This document shows, piece after piece, positions 46,601-58,073 of a DNA stretch of 64,000 nucleotides (positions are counted from its first letter, which is position 1; each line of letters opens with the position of its first letter). The stretch comes from Panagrolaimus kolymaensis. Its lineage: Eukaryota; Nematoda; Chromadorea; Rhabditida; Panagrolaimidae. The notes below the pieces were generated by a model that worked only from the letters and a program-made list of their open reading frames with translations, made no database searches and was not told where the DNA came from. The DNA lies in contig JAJQJQ010000022.1 in assembly GCA_028622995.1 (NCBI GenBank), forward strand, positions 2,108,001-2,172,000. Reading direction: 5' to 3'. Made by a program: the position numbers and the translations under genes.

Positions 46601-49600
46601 CCCTCTTCTTCTTCTTCTCATTTTCAATGTGTCTCATTTCATCATCACATTCTCTCTTCTTTTTTATTTTTATTATTTGTTTAGATTACGAGGCTTGACT
46701 TGACTTCTTTGTTCTTTTTTTTCTTCCTCTAAATTGCAACCACCACCACCATCATCGTTTGTTATCTCAGCTTGCTACCATTTTTATATGTTTTCCATCA
46801 TTTTTTTATTGAGATCAAAAATTTAAAATACACTTTTTACGTTTTTTTACTTTATTTTAAAGATAGATTGTAGTCATCGTGTTTATTTCCTTCCTTCTTA
46901 TCTTTTTAAATTGATATAAGTGGCTTGCTTTTGCTTGTTGAAAGTATAAACGAATGAACGACGGCGCGTCAGAAACATACAACCCCAACTTCAACCGCAA
47001 CCAATGGCCACTCTTAAAATAGCCACAGCCATCTTCTTTTTTTCTTTCCTTGCTTTGTTGCTTGCTTAAATTTTTTAAAAGAAGAGTCATTTCCACGTCA
47101 CCATCAAAATGTATTAAAAAAATAAATAAATAGCAAACCAACTTCAATCCCAAAGCCTCTTTTTTAATAGTTTTTTTGACGTAAAATTTATTAACCTTTT
47201 TTGTTTTTCCAACCGCTTTCCCATCCATTCAATCTCTTGAGACCTTCAGACTTTGTTGTTGCTACTTGTCACTTTTGTGAGAAAAAAAAGTTCAAATTTC
47301 AAACTTTCATTATTATTTTATTGATTTATTATTTTTTCAGAGGAAAGTGTGCAGTAAAAAATTATCGAAATATTTCGGAATTATTTGATTTACCATCATC
47401 GCCCGCAACTGTCGCAGATCAAGATACATTTTTTTCTTGTCTAAGTTATAATTTAGAAAATAACAGACTGGCGGCTCTTCATTTAACTTCACGGACGGGT
47501 CCAAGGTTCGAGGTAAGTATTTTGCGATGTGATTCAAAAAATTTTAACAAAATGGGGAAGATTAGATATTTTTAAATTATTGTAGCTTGAAATTTTGTAC
47601 TTTTGTGAACCCCTAAATCACCCCAAAGAATTTAGTAATTACAAATTTCCATTAGAAGCTTTCTAAAGCTCGCTCTTTAAATTTCATATTTTTATTGATT
47701 GAATCCCGCCAAAATTTCTTCTTTTTTTTACTACGACGAGTCTCTTTTTTTGACAACATCAATTCAACTTTTTTTTTGCGACATGAGTTTAAAAGCGGAT
47801 TACCTCATTGAGTAATCCTAGGGATAATCTCATCCTTTTCATTGCATATGCGTTCCGGGTATCAAAAAAGACAAATTCTCTAAAAAACCGATAAGCATTT
47901 TTAATACATTTCCTTTTTCGATACGATGGAGAAAAAAATAGATATCAAAAAATAAAGAGATTAAATGTTAAAAATAAATTTTTTGTTTTAGGCAGATTTG
48001 CCCGATTGGCCTACAACGGCTGTAAGCGAAGAACCTGATCGTGATCAATTATTATATAGACCAGGTGATATATGTGAAGAAACAGAAAGAGAATATATTA
48101 AACAATGTCGAACATATCGAACCTTTTTATTTTCAAATAATCCTAAAGTTACTCAACTTGAACGTGATTCAAGATTGGGTGATTTAGTTATGGATGATGC
48201 CATTGTAACATTACATAATTGCGGGTATAATATTGAAAAGGCTAAAGAATTAATGAAAGTAAATGATACTGAAATTGCAAAAGAAGAATTATATTTAACT
48301 CCAGAAGATGCAAAAAAATTTGCGAAAGGTATTCGAACACATGGAAAAAATTTCTCTAAAATAAAGAAAGAATTTTTGCCATTACAAATGCGAGTAAGTA
48401 TTTTATTTTCTAAAAAAATGTATTTCTTTCGAAACCTTGAAATACGATAGAAATTAGCCAGTTTTCGAACAAATTCTTATTCCATTTTTCAAGGCTAATT
48501 CCTTTTCTCATTTATAGGAACATTTGGTAAATTTTTATTATATGTGGAAAAAATCTCGTGATGCTATTCGCCCACGAACATTTCCTCGAACTCGATTAGT
48601 TTCAAAGAAAGCTTTAAATAAAAATGGTGCTCCACCCAGAGCTCAATCATGTGATTTTATTGATTATGCTTCTGCATCTGAATCAGAATTAGAAGAAATT
48701 GAAGAACGTGCCTGCCATCATTGTTATGATACAAAATCTCGAGATTGGCATCACGCAGGGCAAAGTCGTCAACTCATGTGCACAGATTGTCGATTACATT
48801 ACAAAAAATATGGAACTTTAAGACCAGTAGAACGTCCAGCCACTGTTCCTTTATGCCTTTCAAGAGGTTCACCAACCGATGAAATGGGTGTTAGAACAAG
48901 AGCAAATGGAAAACATCGAAAGAGAGCATCTAAAGAGCGTATGATTGATTCTCCTGCAAATGGAGATGAAAAGCAATCAAGAAAATCAAGGAAAAGAATT
49001 CATCGACATTCGGCAATGTCCGATGATGTACTTGAAGCATCTTCACCTCGAACAAATCCCGCAACTCCAACTACTAATGGTATTAAATCAAGGCAAAGTA
49101 GTGAGCCAAAAGACGCTGGAGGTAATAGTTCTGAAAGTGCCAAAAAAGCTGAATATCAATCAAGTTCATCAACCTCATCTTCCCCTAGCCCCAAAGCTGA
49201 AATTATCGAGGAAGAAGCTTTGCCACCAGTTGAAAAGAAAATTAAACAAGAGCCACCTGAACTTAAACCTGAAGTTGAACTTCAACTTCAGCCAATGGAA
49301 GTTGAAGAAGCTGAAGAGCTTAAAGATGATAAAGAAAATCTTCAATCCATTATTGTTAAAGAAGAAATTGAAGATGGTGAAGATGCAACTCTAAATTCTG
49401 AACAGCTTTCTTACCTTCAAAGAATCCACGAAAAAGATGCGGATCAGCCATGTGCGGAATTGGTGAAATTAGAAAAAAATGAATTTCAAAAAGAACATCG
49501 TCATGAATTTGACATTAAATTTAATCTTTTGGATCCAGTAGTTTTGGAACGCGTTATTCATCGAGAATCAGGAAATTCTTGTGCGAGAAGGGATTTAGTT

Positions 49601-52143
49601 TATCGAATTGAAAATAACATTCAATGGCAAAATAGGAAAAAAGAAATTGCTGAACGAAGGAAACGTGAAGCGGATGAAAGAAAAAAACAACTTGACGAAG
49701 AAGCAAAAGAAGCCGAACGAAGAAGTGCGGCTGCTAGTGCTCGACCTCCTCCAACTCCCATTCAATTTATGGTAAATCCTCAGCCTAAAATTTCTATGGA
49801 TATGAATGGTTTTAATGGATTGGATATGAATGCGGCATTGCAAAGAATACAAGTTGGGGCAATTCCACCAATTCCAATGCACCCTAATATGGATCCAAGG
49901 CTTATGCTCCATCACCAACAACACCAACAACAGCAACAACAAGCACAGTTTATGGCCATGATAGAGCAACATCAAAAAATGCAACAGTTTCAACATCAAC
50001 AGCAGCAGCAACAACAACAAGCCGAAGCACAAAGAATGGCGGCTGCTCAACAACAGCAACAACAACAAAATCAACAAAATCAGCAAAAGCAACAAGAACA
50101 GCAACAAAGACAACAACAGCAGCAAGCTCAAGCTCAACAAGCTGCAGCTCATCAACATCAGCAGCAGCAACAGCAGCAGCAAATGAATGCAGTCCATCAA
50201 AAACATCCAGGAATGCCGCCTCATTCGGGAATAGTCAATCCTCATCAACTTCAAATGATGATGAATCCAATGTTAGCTGCACAAAATCCTCAACTTGGTC
50301 TCATGGCTTCTCTCATGCAATCCCAACATCAACATGCCATTCAAGCCCAACTCCAAGTTCAAGCACAAGCTGAATATGAAACACAAAAAAGTAAGTATTT
50401 TACTTTTACTTTAAAAAGCTCCTCTTTTTCCTTTCAAAAAATATCTATCAACTCTCCAAGATTTTACATTTTAGTCAAATTTATTATTTTAAATATATGA
50501 ATTAATACAATACAAAATTAGGTAGTACAACATAGGTAAAGTTAGAACATACCACCACCAGCAGGCTTTTCCCAGTCATATGGAAATTCTTGAACGCCCA
50601 TTGAGACGAGAGCTTTGCGCATAAGTTGATAGCACATTTGATAGTTTGGAGCATCATAATATTTCAAGTTGTCGATGTATTGAAGAATTTCCATATATTC
50701 ACGAGGGCATCCACCGAAAAGTTCCTTGATGAAGGGTTCACTACGGCAACGGCGTTTGTAATCACCAACAGCGTTCATATCTTGGACATTCTTCCATGGC
50801 AAATTACCAGTTGTCAATTCGACGCACATATATACCCAAACTTCAACATCATCTTTGCGGCATAATTCACGTTGCATATGACAGGAGATTGGAGCATAAC
50901 GAACGGTACCACGAAAACCAGCAGCAGCACGAGGTTTGCGGATGACACCTTGTTCATTGGTAAATTTGCGACACATACCGAAGTCAAGAATGTAGACTTT
51001 GCGCAGTTCGTTGAGTTCAGCACGACCAATTGTGTAGTTACCAGGCTTGACGTCACGATGCAAGTAGCCAATACCATGAAGATCTTCAAGAGATTCCAAA
51101 CATTGAAGACCAGCTCCGATAGCAGTTCCCATACTCATTTTTTGATTAGGTCCTTCTTTGCGCAAATCTTGAAGAGATTTTCCAACAAGAGTCATAACAA
51201 CATAGTTGAAGCTTCCATAACGACCCTTATCTTCAATCTTGCAGAAATGACGACTGTTTCTTTTAGCCAATTCGGTTAAGACGAAGACTTCCATTTTCAA
51301 GACCTATAAAATAAAAAGATTAGTTAAAATATGTTTTAAAAAAAACCAACCTGAATTTGTTCATTGGCACCTTCGACCTTCAAAGCATATTGGCCAGTTG
51401 CATCAGTAACTTTGTAAACAGCACCGAAGCCACCTTCACCCAATTTCTTATCAATAGTCCATCGTTCTACTTGAGTACCAGGTTGAAGTTGAACAAGTTC
51501 ATTAGCCATTTTGACGAAATGAGGAAGAGAGAATTCACGAAGAAGAGAAGAAGTATCGTTCGACCACTATGTAGTTGACGAAGCGACTAAAAAGGAATTA
51601 AAAAAATGGTGGAGCCAGCCTTTTATTGACTTTTTGAGGTTTTTTTTATGTAAATTTAAAAATTTAAAAGAGAATGAAAATTTTGTGTGAAAGAATATTT
51701 TTTACAAAAATTAATTTTTTTCATTTTTTTTTTCAGAGCGTCTTCTTGAACTTGAAATGCAACAACGCTATAATGCTCAAGTTAATGCTCAACGGGCTCA
51801 AGCTGAAGCTCTGCACCATCACCAACAACAACAGCAGCAGCAACAACAGCAACAAAATCACCCACAACAAAACCAACAGCAAAATCAGCAAAACCACCAA
51901 CAACAACCACAACCTCAGCAACCTCAAAATTCAGCTGCAGCAGCTTTATCTCAACTAGCAAACCTCTCACAACATGCCATGATGAATACTGGTTCACCCG
52001 AAGCCGCCCAACAATACCTCATGGCAATCATGCAACAACATCAAGCTGCTCACCAACAACAACAGCAACAAAATATGTTGTTACAAAATCAAAATATTCT
52101 TGATACCATTCGAAAAATGAGTGATATGACAAGAACAGCATAG
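40668..52143 (+). CDS. egl-27: EGL-27-like atrophin/MTA family transcriptional corepressor
   Basis: Spliced as join(40668..41216,42884..43074,47341..47512,47992..48393,48518..50390,51737..52143), 1197 residues; every junction is GT-AG and keeps frame. The start MTNSDVIITAGGE is preferred over an in-frame Met 22 codons upstream because it opens a hydrophilic Ser/Thr/Asn-rich leader. Domains in order: BAH (about 155-300, YWPGDFVYVE), ELM2 (about 305-400, YRPGDICEE), SANT (about 405-450, HGKNFSKIKKEFLP and FYYMWKKS), GATA-type finger (about 503-535, CHHC...CTDC), acidic region with KIKQEPPE, an atrophin-like basic segment (LERVIHRE, WQNRKKEIAERRKREADE), then long poly-Gln. This order matches C. 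elegans EGL-27 and vertebrate RERE, nuclear corepressors that recruit deacetylases. Introns 2 and 5 contain antisense genes. Confidence 0.92.
41217..42883 (+). other. egl-27 intron 1
   Basis: 1.67 kb intron with GTAAGT donor and TTTTTCCAG acceptor, much longer than the 45-60 bp introns of neighbouring genes. It carries GC-richer patches at 41470-41600 and 42350-42560, like those of the upstream gene-free region, but no gene. Confidence 0.75.
44697..45582 (-). CDS. Secreted poly-cysteine precursor with repeat-encoding microexons
   Basis: Spliced as complement(join(44697..44964,45014..45064,45122..45154,45221..45244,45305..45582)), 217 residues. The start MARIGTFLIATFSII gives a signal peptide ending near AAAG; a Thr-rich acidic propeptide with N-glycosylation sites (NET) follows. 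At RQKR begins a core of about 60 residues with 41 Cys, arranged as runs of four to six Cys separated by Arg or Arg-Pro (CCCCRPCCCCCRPCCCCC and similar), ending in a Gly/Cys stretch and RKRR. A Thr-rich acidic tail closes the protein. Exons of 24, 33 and 51 bp encode one to three Cys runs each; every intron is phase 2 with canonical GT-AG. It lies antisense in egl-27 intron 2. The role is unknown: metal binding, disulfide cross-linking (cuticle) or membrane attachment are guesses. Confidence 0.85.
45697..45719 (-). promoter_or_regulatory. TATA-like element of the poly-cysteine gene
   Basis: Minus-strand TTATATATAAAAAATCATAT, followed by AAAAGC, 115-137 bases before the chosen start codon, in the right orientation for a core promoter. 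Confidence 0.35.
49911..50182 (+). repeat. CAA/CAG poly-glutamine tract of egl-27
   Basis: Mixed CAA and CAG codons coding for Gln-rich sequence broken by His, Ala and Met. A second block lies in the last exon around 51826-51915. Codon mixing makes slippage less likely than in a pure CAG run. Confidence 0.9.
50542..51509 (-). CDS. Tau-tubulin-kinase-like (CK1 group) protein kinase, nested
   Basis: Spliced as complement(join(50542..51303,51351..51509)), 306 residues. Start MANELVQLQPGTQVERW, then the glycine loop LGEGGFGAVY, the lysine in YALKVE, catalytic loop HRDVKPGN and DFG in LDFGMCRKF. The CK1 group trait of an unusual activation end (GTVRYAPISCH instead of APE) is present. The helix-F aspartate usually found in DVWS/DDLWS is Val here (DDVEVWVYMCVEL). 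It consists almost only of the kinase domain, like the large nematode TTBK-like family. It sits antisense in egl-27 intron 5. The GC-richer coding sequence stands out from its surroundings and suggests good expression. Substrates are unknown; many family members in C. elegans are sperm-enriched. Confidence 0.9.
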
Positions 52144-52800
52144 AAGCAGCATATTCGATGGTTTATGGTCGTTAACCTTTTTTACGTGCAACCAACCAAA
52201 CATTTACAATATTTTCATTATGCTTGCTTGTGCTTGTATTACCAATATTTTTATTTTCTCAAAGTTTTTTTTGTATGTATCCCTTTTTTAAATATTTTTC
52301 TCAACCTTTAATTACGGGTAATGTTTTTTTACTTCCAAAAAAACTCCAAATTAAAATTCACCTCCACGCGTCTTTGATTATTTCATCGTTGTTGTTTTAT
52401 CTTACAAAGTTTTTTTTCTCTGGTTTATTATTACTTTTTCTAATTTCTCGTCATCACTTCTTGGCTGCCCTTTTCATTTTAAAATAAATTTTTGCTCATT
52501 ACATTTTCCAAAACCTTTGTAATAATTGTTTTAAAGTTTTAGATCAAAATTGTGATATTTCTTCTTATGTTTTAAAATTGTCTCTAAAAAGGGGTTATAA
52601 ATGTATATTTCATTTTATTGTTTTAACAAAGTTCTTTACACAAAATAAAACCAATGTCGAGTAAAAAAGTACTCGAATAAAAAAATAATAAATAATTTTT
52701 ATTATAAACCAACTTTCAAAAAATTAGCAACAATCAGTAACAACAATAATCTATCGCAAGTATTTATTATCACAAAAATATCAACAACAACAAAAAACAA
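52144..52800. other. egl-27 3' flank
   Basis: 3' UTR and intergenic DNA between egl-27 and the convergent Sen54-like gene. Polyadenylation signals AATAAA at 52483-52488 and 52644-52649 are the likely ends of egl-27. No gene seen. Confidence 0.5.
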
Positions 52801-53445
52801 TCATAAAACATTTATAGGAAGACCATGTACAGTTAAAAATGAATAAATTCCAATGCATCCAGTTCCGATTAATACTTCACCTTTGCCATTAGTTGATAAA
52901 ACATTGAGTCTAGGAAATGGTGGCAGCTCATAATTGAAGCGATGATCCACAACTAGTAAACGAAATTTTGGTGGTAATGGAAAGTCTGTATGAAAATATG
53001 GTGCTGAATAATGCCAAATATCATAATCATGTTTCAATCTTTCTTCCATTGATTCATCACCATCTTCAGGCGGTCGATGCTTTGCATACTTCACGATATA
53101 TCCAGCATTAATAAAAGCAGAAAAAATTGAAAATCGTAATAAAGAAATATCATTTTTTGTTAAAATATGATACATTCGTAGGATTGACATTGGCTCTATG
53201 CCTCGTTCATAAGCTTCTATGGGATCACAATCAGCATAACAAAAACCTTGACGAATTGAAACCAAATAAGAACTTTCTTCTATTGTAAGTTTATATTTTC
53301 CATGGTTTATAGGAGTTCCAAGCTTTTCCATAAATTTTCCACGAACCAAAGCAGTTGTAAATTCAGTTGTTACAGATGAAAACGAAATGAGGATTTTTGA
53401 GCAACTTGCAACATCATTGAGTTTATGCTTCACTTCCGATGACAT
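52801..53445 (-). CDS. tRNA-splicing endonuclease subunit Sen54-like protein
   Basis: A single-exon 214-residue protein starting MSSEVKHKLNDVASC. The block VRGKFMEKLGTP...GKYKLTIEESSYLVSIRQGFC resembles the Sen54 N-terminal domain (RGKW...G...L..EEALYLLE.G), and the following SLLRFSIFSAFINAGYIVKYAKHR matches its Y-x-x-L-x-R-x-GY-x-V-x-R end. Sen54 is a structural subunit of the nuclear tRNA intron endonuclease; the protein is shorter than yeast or human Sen54. Its start is 206 bp after the stop of ALG6 on the same strand, so the two may share an operon with trans-splicing. The family call is by motif only. Confidence 0.6.
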   Translation of the reverse strand: MSSEVKHKLNDVASCSKILISFSSVTTEFTTALVRGKFMEKLGTPINHGKYKLTIEESSYLVSIRQGFCYADCDPIEAYERGIEPMSILRMYHILTKNDISLLRFSIFSAFINAGYIVKYAKHRPPEDGDESMEERLKHDYDIWHYSAPYFHTDFPLPPKFRLLVVDHRFNYELPPFPRLNVLSTNGKGEVLIGTGCIGIYSFLTVHGLPINVL

Positions 53446-53651
53446 TTTCTTATCCTACATACAAATACAAACATGATGATTACAACGAATTCTTCAATTA
53501 ACCAAAGTAGTGGAAACAACCTAATAAAACGCAAGAGTAAAAACAGATTCAAAGAACAAAATATTTATTTAAACAATAATTACTATAAATTAATTAAACC
53601 CGCATGAATACAGTTAATAATAAATAACACAAGTGAACAATTAATGAAAGA

Positions 53652-55699
53652 CTATTGTACTTTCTTCTTCTTTTGACTAGGCTTTTGTTGAGCACTTTTA
53701 ATTTGATTGACATTAAAATAATTGGTGATCATGATATAATTCAAATAAGCCCAAAAAAGACCAAAGATTCCAAAAGAGAACACAGCATTAAAAAGTTCAA
53801 AAAGATATGGATACTTTTGAGGTGGTACACCAAATACTTGTAATCCGCAAATGGCAAGAGATATAACGATTTGGATTGATTTCATTATTTGCACTTTCTA
53901 AAAAAGGTAAAATAGATTAAGATTATCGAATTAAATAAATAACTTACAGATGAGCTTACGCGATTTAACATTCTCATAGCAAGATGATAGACCACGAAGA
54001 CAGCGAGGATTTCAGGAATCTCATCTTTGATGCATAAACCAAACATGCTAAAAATTAAGAGTAAGCAGTCATTCAAAACGAGAAAATGTCTTACCTAATT
54101 GATGAAGCATCAAGGAAGATAGTTACAGCATCAAAATGATCTGGTAAAAGAAAGAGTGCAGGGCTAAAAAATGAATAAAGATAAACAAAAAAATGTTTTT
54201 AAAAACTCACATTGCAACCATCAAAATAGTCTTTTCATGAACATGGTAAGAAAACATAAAAAATGAAAGTGCAGTAATTGTTAAAGACAAACGAAAGTTT
54301 TTGTCATTAGCCTTTTTGAAAAGGATGAATAAAGATGGTAAGGCACTTCCAAGAACCATGAATGAGCTAAGTTGAATCAAAACTTCAGTTGGTAAATGCG
54401 TTTTAAGTTTGTAAATCACATTCAAAGAACACCAAAAGTTTGCAACTTTATCTTCAAAAATCCCACGTTCAAATGGGAAGATTCTTCGTAAAACTTGTTG
54501 AAAGAGTTGAACATTTTGGAAGAATGGAAGCCAGAGAAAGATAAATACAAGAACAACCAAGATACCAAGCTTGCTGATATTCCATAGCCTAAATACACAA
54601 GGACATAAAAAATATGAAAAGTCAATGTTAATTCCTTACGTCTTTGAGATTCTGGTGTTGATAGAAGGTGAAGAATTGAAAGATCTTGAAAGTAAAAATA
54701 CAAATATTGGCAATGAATGATACAGCTCCATTTGTTTAAAGTTTAAGGCCAATACGAAGAGAAAACTTCCCCAAAGATACTTTCGCTTATGCAGGCACCA
54801 AACACTCCAAACAAAGAATCCCAAAGCGATATGGTTGTACCTAAAATTAGCTTTTAACAAAAAATCAAAAAATAAACATTTGAAACTTACTGGAAATGTG
54901 CGTTATCAATGTAGATTAATCCAGGATAAAGAAGAGCAGCTGTTCCAACTACAAACTTGTCGTACAATGATGTATCTTTCGGTAAAATTGAATTAAACAT
55001 GAGAACAATAGCAGGAGCATAAAGAAGCATCATAGTAACGATTACAGTAGTACGCATAAAAGCAAGATGGCTTCGACTTTCAATTCCACGAGAATCATGC
55101 AATGCAACCCATGAAGGATTAATAGCATCAGAACTATAATAATCTTTTAAATAACGTAAGAGAAATAAAATGCTTACATTTTTCCCATAATATAACTATG
55201 ATACGCAGTCAATGGAGGATAATCCAAACCCCAATAACTTAAATCATTGTCGGTTGAGTTGACGTACCTAAAATATTTCCAATATCATTTGTTGAACATA
55301 ATGAGAATACATACCATTGTTTGATGGGTAATTGAACAGTAATTTCCATCCAATGTCTTTGAGCTTCAAAGTCGCCATATTTAGGAGCATTTCCATATCC
55401 TAGAAAATAATTTTATTGATATAAAGGATTCATTTAAACAACAAACCTGAATAATTTCCCATTGAAACGACAGCTTGAATAGCTAAAAAAGCTGTAAGTA
55501 ATGCAGCCCAACCATATATTTCATTTGCATATGAGATCTTTTCCAATGAGGCAACTTTCAAACGATGTACATCATCAGCTTTTGGTTTCACTGTTCTTGC
55601 TTTTATCTAAAAAATAAAATCTTGATTGGGTTTATATTCATGACATATTATTATTACCTCTTTTTCATCAATTTGAAGGTTTTTGCGACGCCTCCACAT
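53652..55699 (-). CDS. ALG6: Dolichyl-P-Glc:Man9GlcNAc2-PP-dolichol alpha-1,3-glucosyltransferase (ALG6)
   Basis: Ten exons: complement(join(53652..53897,53948..54047,54095..54163,54211..54588,54640..54840,54891..55133,55178..55267,55315..55399,55447..55606,55658..55699)), 537 residues, slightly longer than human ALG6. Signature blocks are [14 protein letters not shown] (Asp77 corresponds to the luminal catalytic Asp), [76 protein letters not shown] and [11 protein letters not shown]. Multiple membrane segments and a Lys-rich C-terminus ([10 protein letters not shown]) fit an ER membrane protein of family GT57 that adds the first glucose to the N-glycan precursor. The donor of exon 9 could also be eight... 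five codons earlier (CGC/GTAAGC); both keep frame. Confidence 0.93.
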
Positions 55700-56823
55700 T
55701 ATTTAGCATTTATCAAATCAGAAGAGAGATACAAAAGTGCTGAAAAGAAGAAGAAAAGTTTTTCAAGACAAAAAAAAAATCGTGCTCATAGAAAATTATG
55801 CGTTGGCAAAAAGGCTAAAACGCTAACATTTGCGGTATTAGAGCGCAAAATTTAAATATGGATGGTACGATAAGCATTACCTACGTCTGCTTATTTTTAA
55901 AATGATAAAGAAAAATAAATAGCGAGAAATTAGCAGCAAACATCTATAAAAATCGTACTGAATCAAAAGCTCTAATAATTTCATACACACACCTAGTTTA
56001 ATGTCCATCTTTTTGAAGACTAAATTAGAAGATTTTAAAGGTAAATAATAATCACGTTCTCAAAAGCATTAAAAGAATAGATAATAAACAGAATTATGCT
56101 TGTTGTTTGTTGAATCTTTGAAACCAAAAATAAATTCAACAGAAGTTGGAAATCGCATTCGTTGAATTGAAACAATTTCATAATGCTAAAAGCCTTTATT
56201 ACAGTAATACTATGTACAAAACAAACTAATGAAATCCTTTTTTCTCCAACGGTTTCCAACTTATTAAATTTCCGTGATACTTTTTTTCAATGTTATAAAC
56301 TAATTGTGTTTAATGGTGGTACACAAAAGATGGTTATATAGGGCGTCAGTTATGTACTTCCATAACAGATGAATGGGGAAATTATCAAATTGTTCCTAAA
56401 CGTGCATATTCAACTTCTTGTCATGTAACAATATCCATAAAAAGTAGGGTTCCATAGTAGAAACAATATTTTCTGGTTATGCAACAGTGACACAAAAAAA
56501 ATTTCGTTCTCTGCTAGTTATTCTGAAGATATAAACTTTGACAATGAAATCGATTCTCCATAATATACTTCCTTTTTGAACTTTATTGGCCGGATGAAAT
56601 ATCTGTTTTGAAATTCAGATCACTATTGTGAAGTTTTAAACGAAATTCCAATTAGTTCGTTTTTACAATGAGAATAAAATATATTTATTACAAAATTCAG
56701 TCATTATAAAAATAAAATTACGAGATAAATTAGACAGAAAAAAATCAGGCAGCGAGGAAGAATCAAGCTACTCATGATTGAGCAACGTTGCGAGTATCTT
56801 TCACGAATATCCTTCTTCACCAG
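55700..56823. other. Intergenic region between ALG6 and RER1
   Basis: Mostly A+T-rich with no supportable gene. A 38-codon open stretch on the plus strand (about 56342-56457, including ITDEWGNYQIVPKRAYSTSC) looks coding-like but has neither start nor continuation, so at most it is a gene remnant. The open frame 55565-55855 overlaps ALG6 exons and is probably chance. Confidence 0.4.
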
Positions 56824-57686
56824 TTAACCATGTACAACAGGACCTGAATCTTCTTTACCACGAGGCTTTGGCTTTCCATGAGAGAATGGGATATAGCGAT
56901 AACGAATCATGTGCTAAAAATTGACAATTTATAAGAAATGTTCATAAAATTACAATGGATGCTGGTTCATAGCAGTATTGACTAGATTAGTTTGAGACAA
57001 AAATGATTTAGAAAAAATATTTGATGCAAGAAAATTTACCATAATTTGGCGCTTCATAGTGAGGAAGAAAAGAACAAAGAAATAAATAACGAGAATTGGC
57101 CAGAACACAGGAACATCAAACAATTCAAAGAAAGTACAAAAGATTGCAATCAAAGTTGATTTCACAGTAGCATACCTAAAAAACAAAGTAAGGAGAAATT
57201 CGGAAAACGTTGCGTAAAAGCTTACCAAAACTTGAATTCAGGAAGTCGACGCATAAATGGTCTAAATTCTTCATTGGCCTTTTGAGGTAAGCTGGGCATT
57301 TCTTCATCATCACTATCAAAATTAAGTGCAGGATCCATTTTAGGCGTCAAGAATGCAAGAAAGAGATTAAGATAATAAATAAATAGCGCATAACAGACAA
57401 TGAAAAACCCCTAAATATGTAAAACGATTAGCTTACTCATCAATAAGAAAACAAACTTACTTGAAGAACAACAACTCTGTAGATGAAAAAGAGAATAAGT
57501 ACTATAGCAAGTCCCCAACGGAATGGTGTATAAGGCGTTATTCGATCCAAATAATATTGAAATTTCTGAAACAAACAAAAATCGTTAAAAACTTAAGTAA
57601 ACGTAGGTTAAAAAAATTCATACCACTCCCAGAGAAGAACAAAATACTGACACAGCACTAGGATGATCACGAATGTCGTCTTCCAT
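56824..57686 (-). CDS. rer-1: RER1 ER-retrieval receptor
   Basis: Spliced as complement(join(56824..56913,57040..57175,57226..57410,57461..57565,57624..57686)), 192 residues, close to human RER1 (196). Conserved blocks are [62 protein letters not shown] and [22 protein letters not shown]. It is a four-pass Golgi/ER membrane protein that returns ER membrane proteins escaped to the cis-Golgi. The gene is divergent from trr-1, with start codons 387 bp apart. Confidence 0.95.
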
Positions 57687-58073
57687 TGTTGCCCAAGATT
57701 TCTGAAAAATGAAAAAATAAAGAAATTTAAAAAGAGAATATATAAACTTTTGGAGAAAACATTATTCAATGGCAATTTAATGCACCGTTGGCAAAGAACG
57801 AGAACGCGAATGAAAGAATAAAGAAAGAAAGACGACGGTTCTCACTGCGATCAAAAAATCCCAATGCACGTTGCTTGCTTGGGAAAAGAATGCGTTTTTT
57901 TTCTCAAACAAATTTCTTGCTCAACTTTTTTTTGAATGCACAAAAATTGTTTGATAGAATATAAAAAATTTGAATAATTTTATTATAATTTTCGATCTTT
58001 GCTTATTATCCACACGATTTTGAACCTTTAGAGGATTACATTAGCTAAAATAAAAGTATTTTAGAGTTGAATA
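57687..58073. promoter_or_regulatory. Bidirectional promoter region between rer-1 and trr-1
   Basis: 387 bases between two divergent housekeeping start codons. It contains a GC-richer patch (about 57785-57890) with a GTTGCTTGCTTGG copy of the recurrent GCAAGCAAGC word. Confidence 0.5.

Larger units (their letters stand above)
43075..47340 (+). other. egl-27 intron 2 (hosts an antisense gene)
   Basis: 4.27 kb intron with GTAAGT donor and TTTTTTCAG acceptor. It contains the poly-cysteine gene on the opposite strand at 44697-45582; the rest is A/T-run DNA of the same kind as that upstream of egl-27. Confidence 0.8.

Noticed and set aside
49595..50254. 219-codon Leu-rich antisense frame
   Set aside because: Shadow of the poly-Gln coding sequence of egl-27.
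55565..55855. 96-codon plus-strand open frame
   Set aside because: Overlaps the first two exons of ALG6 on the other strand; Lys-rich tail without a domain.
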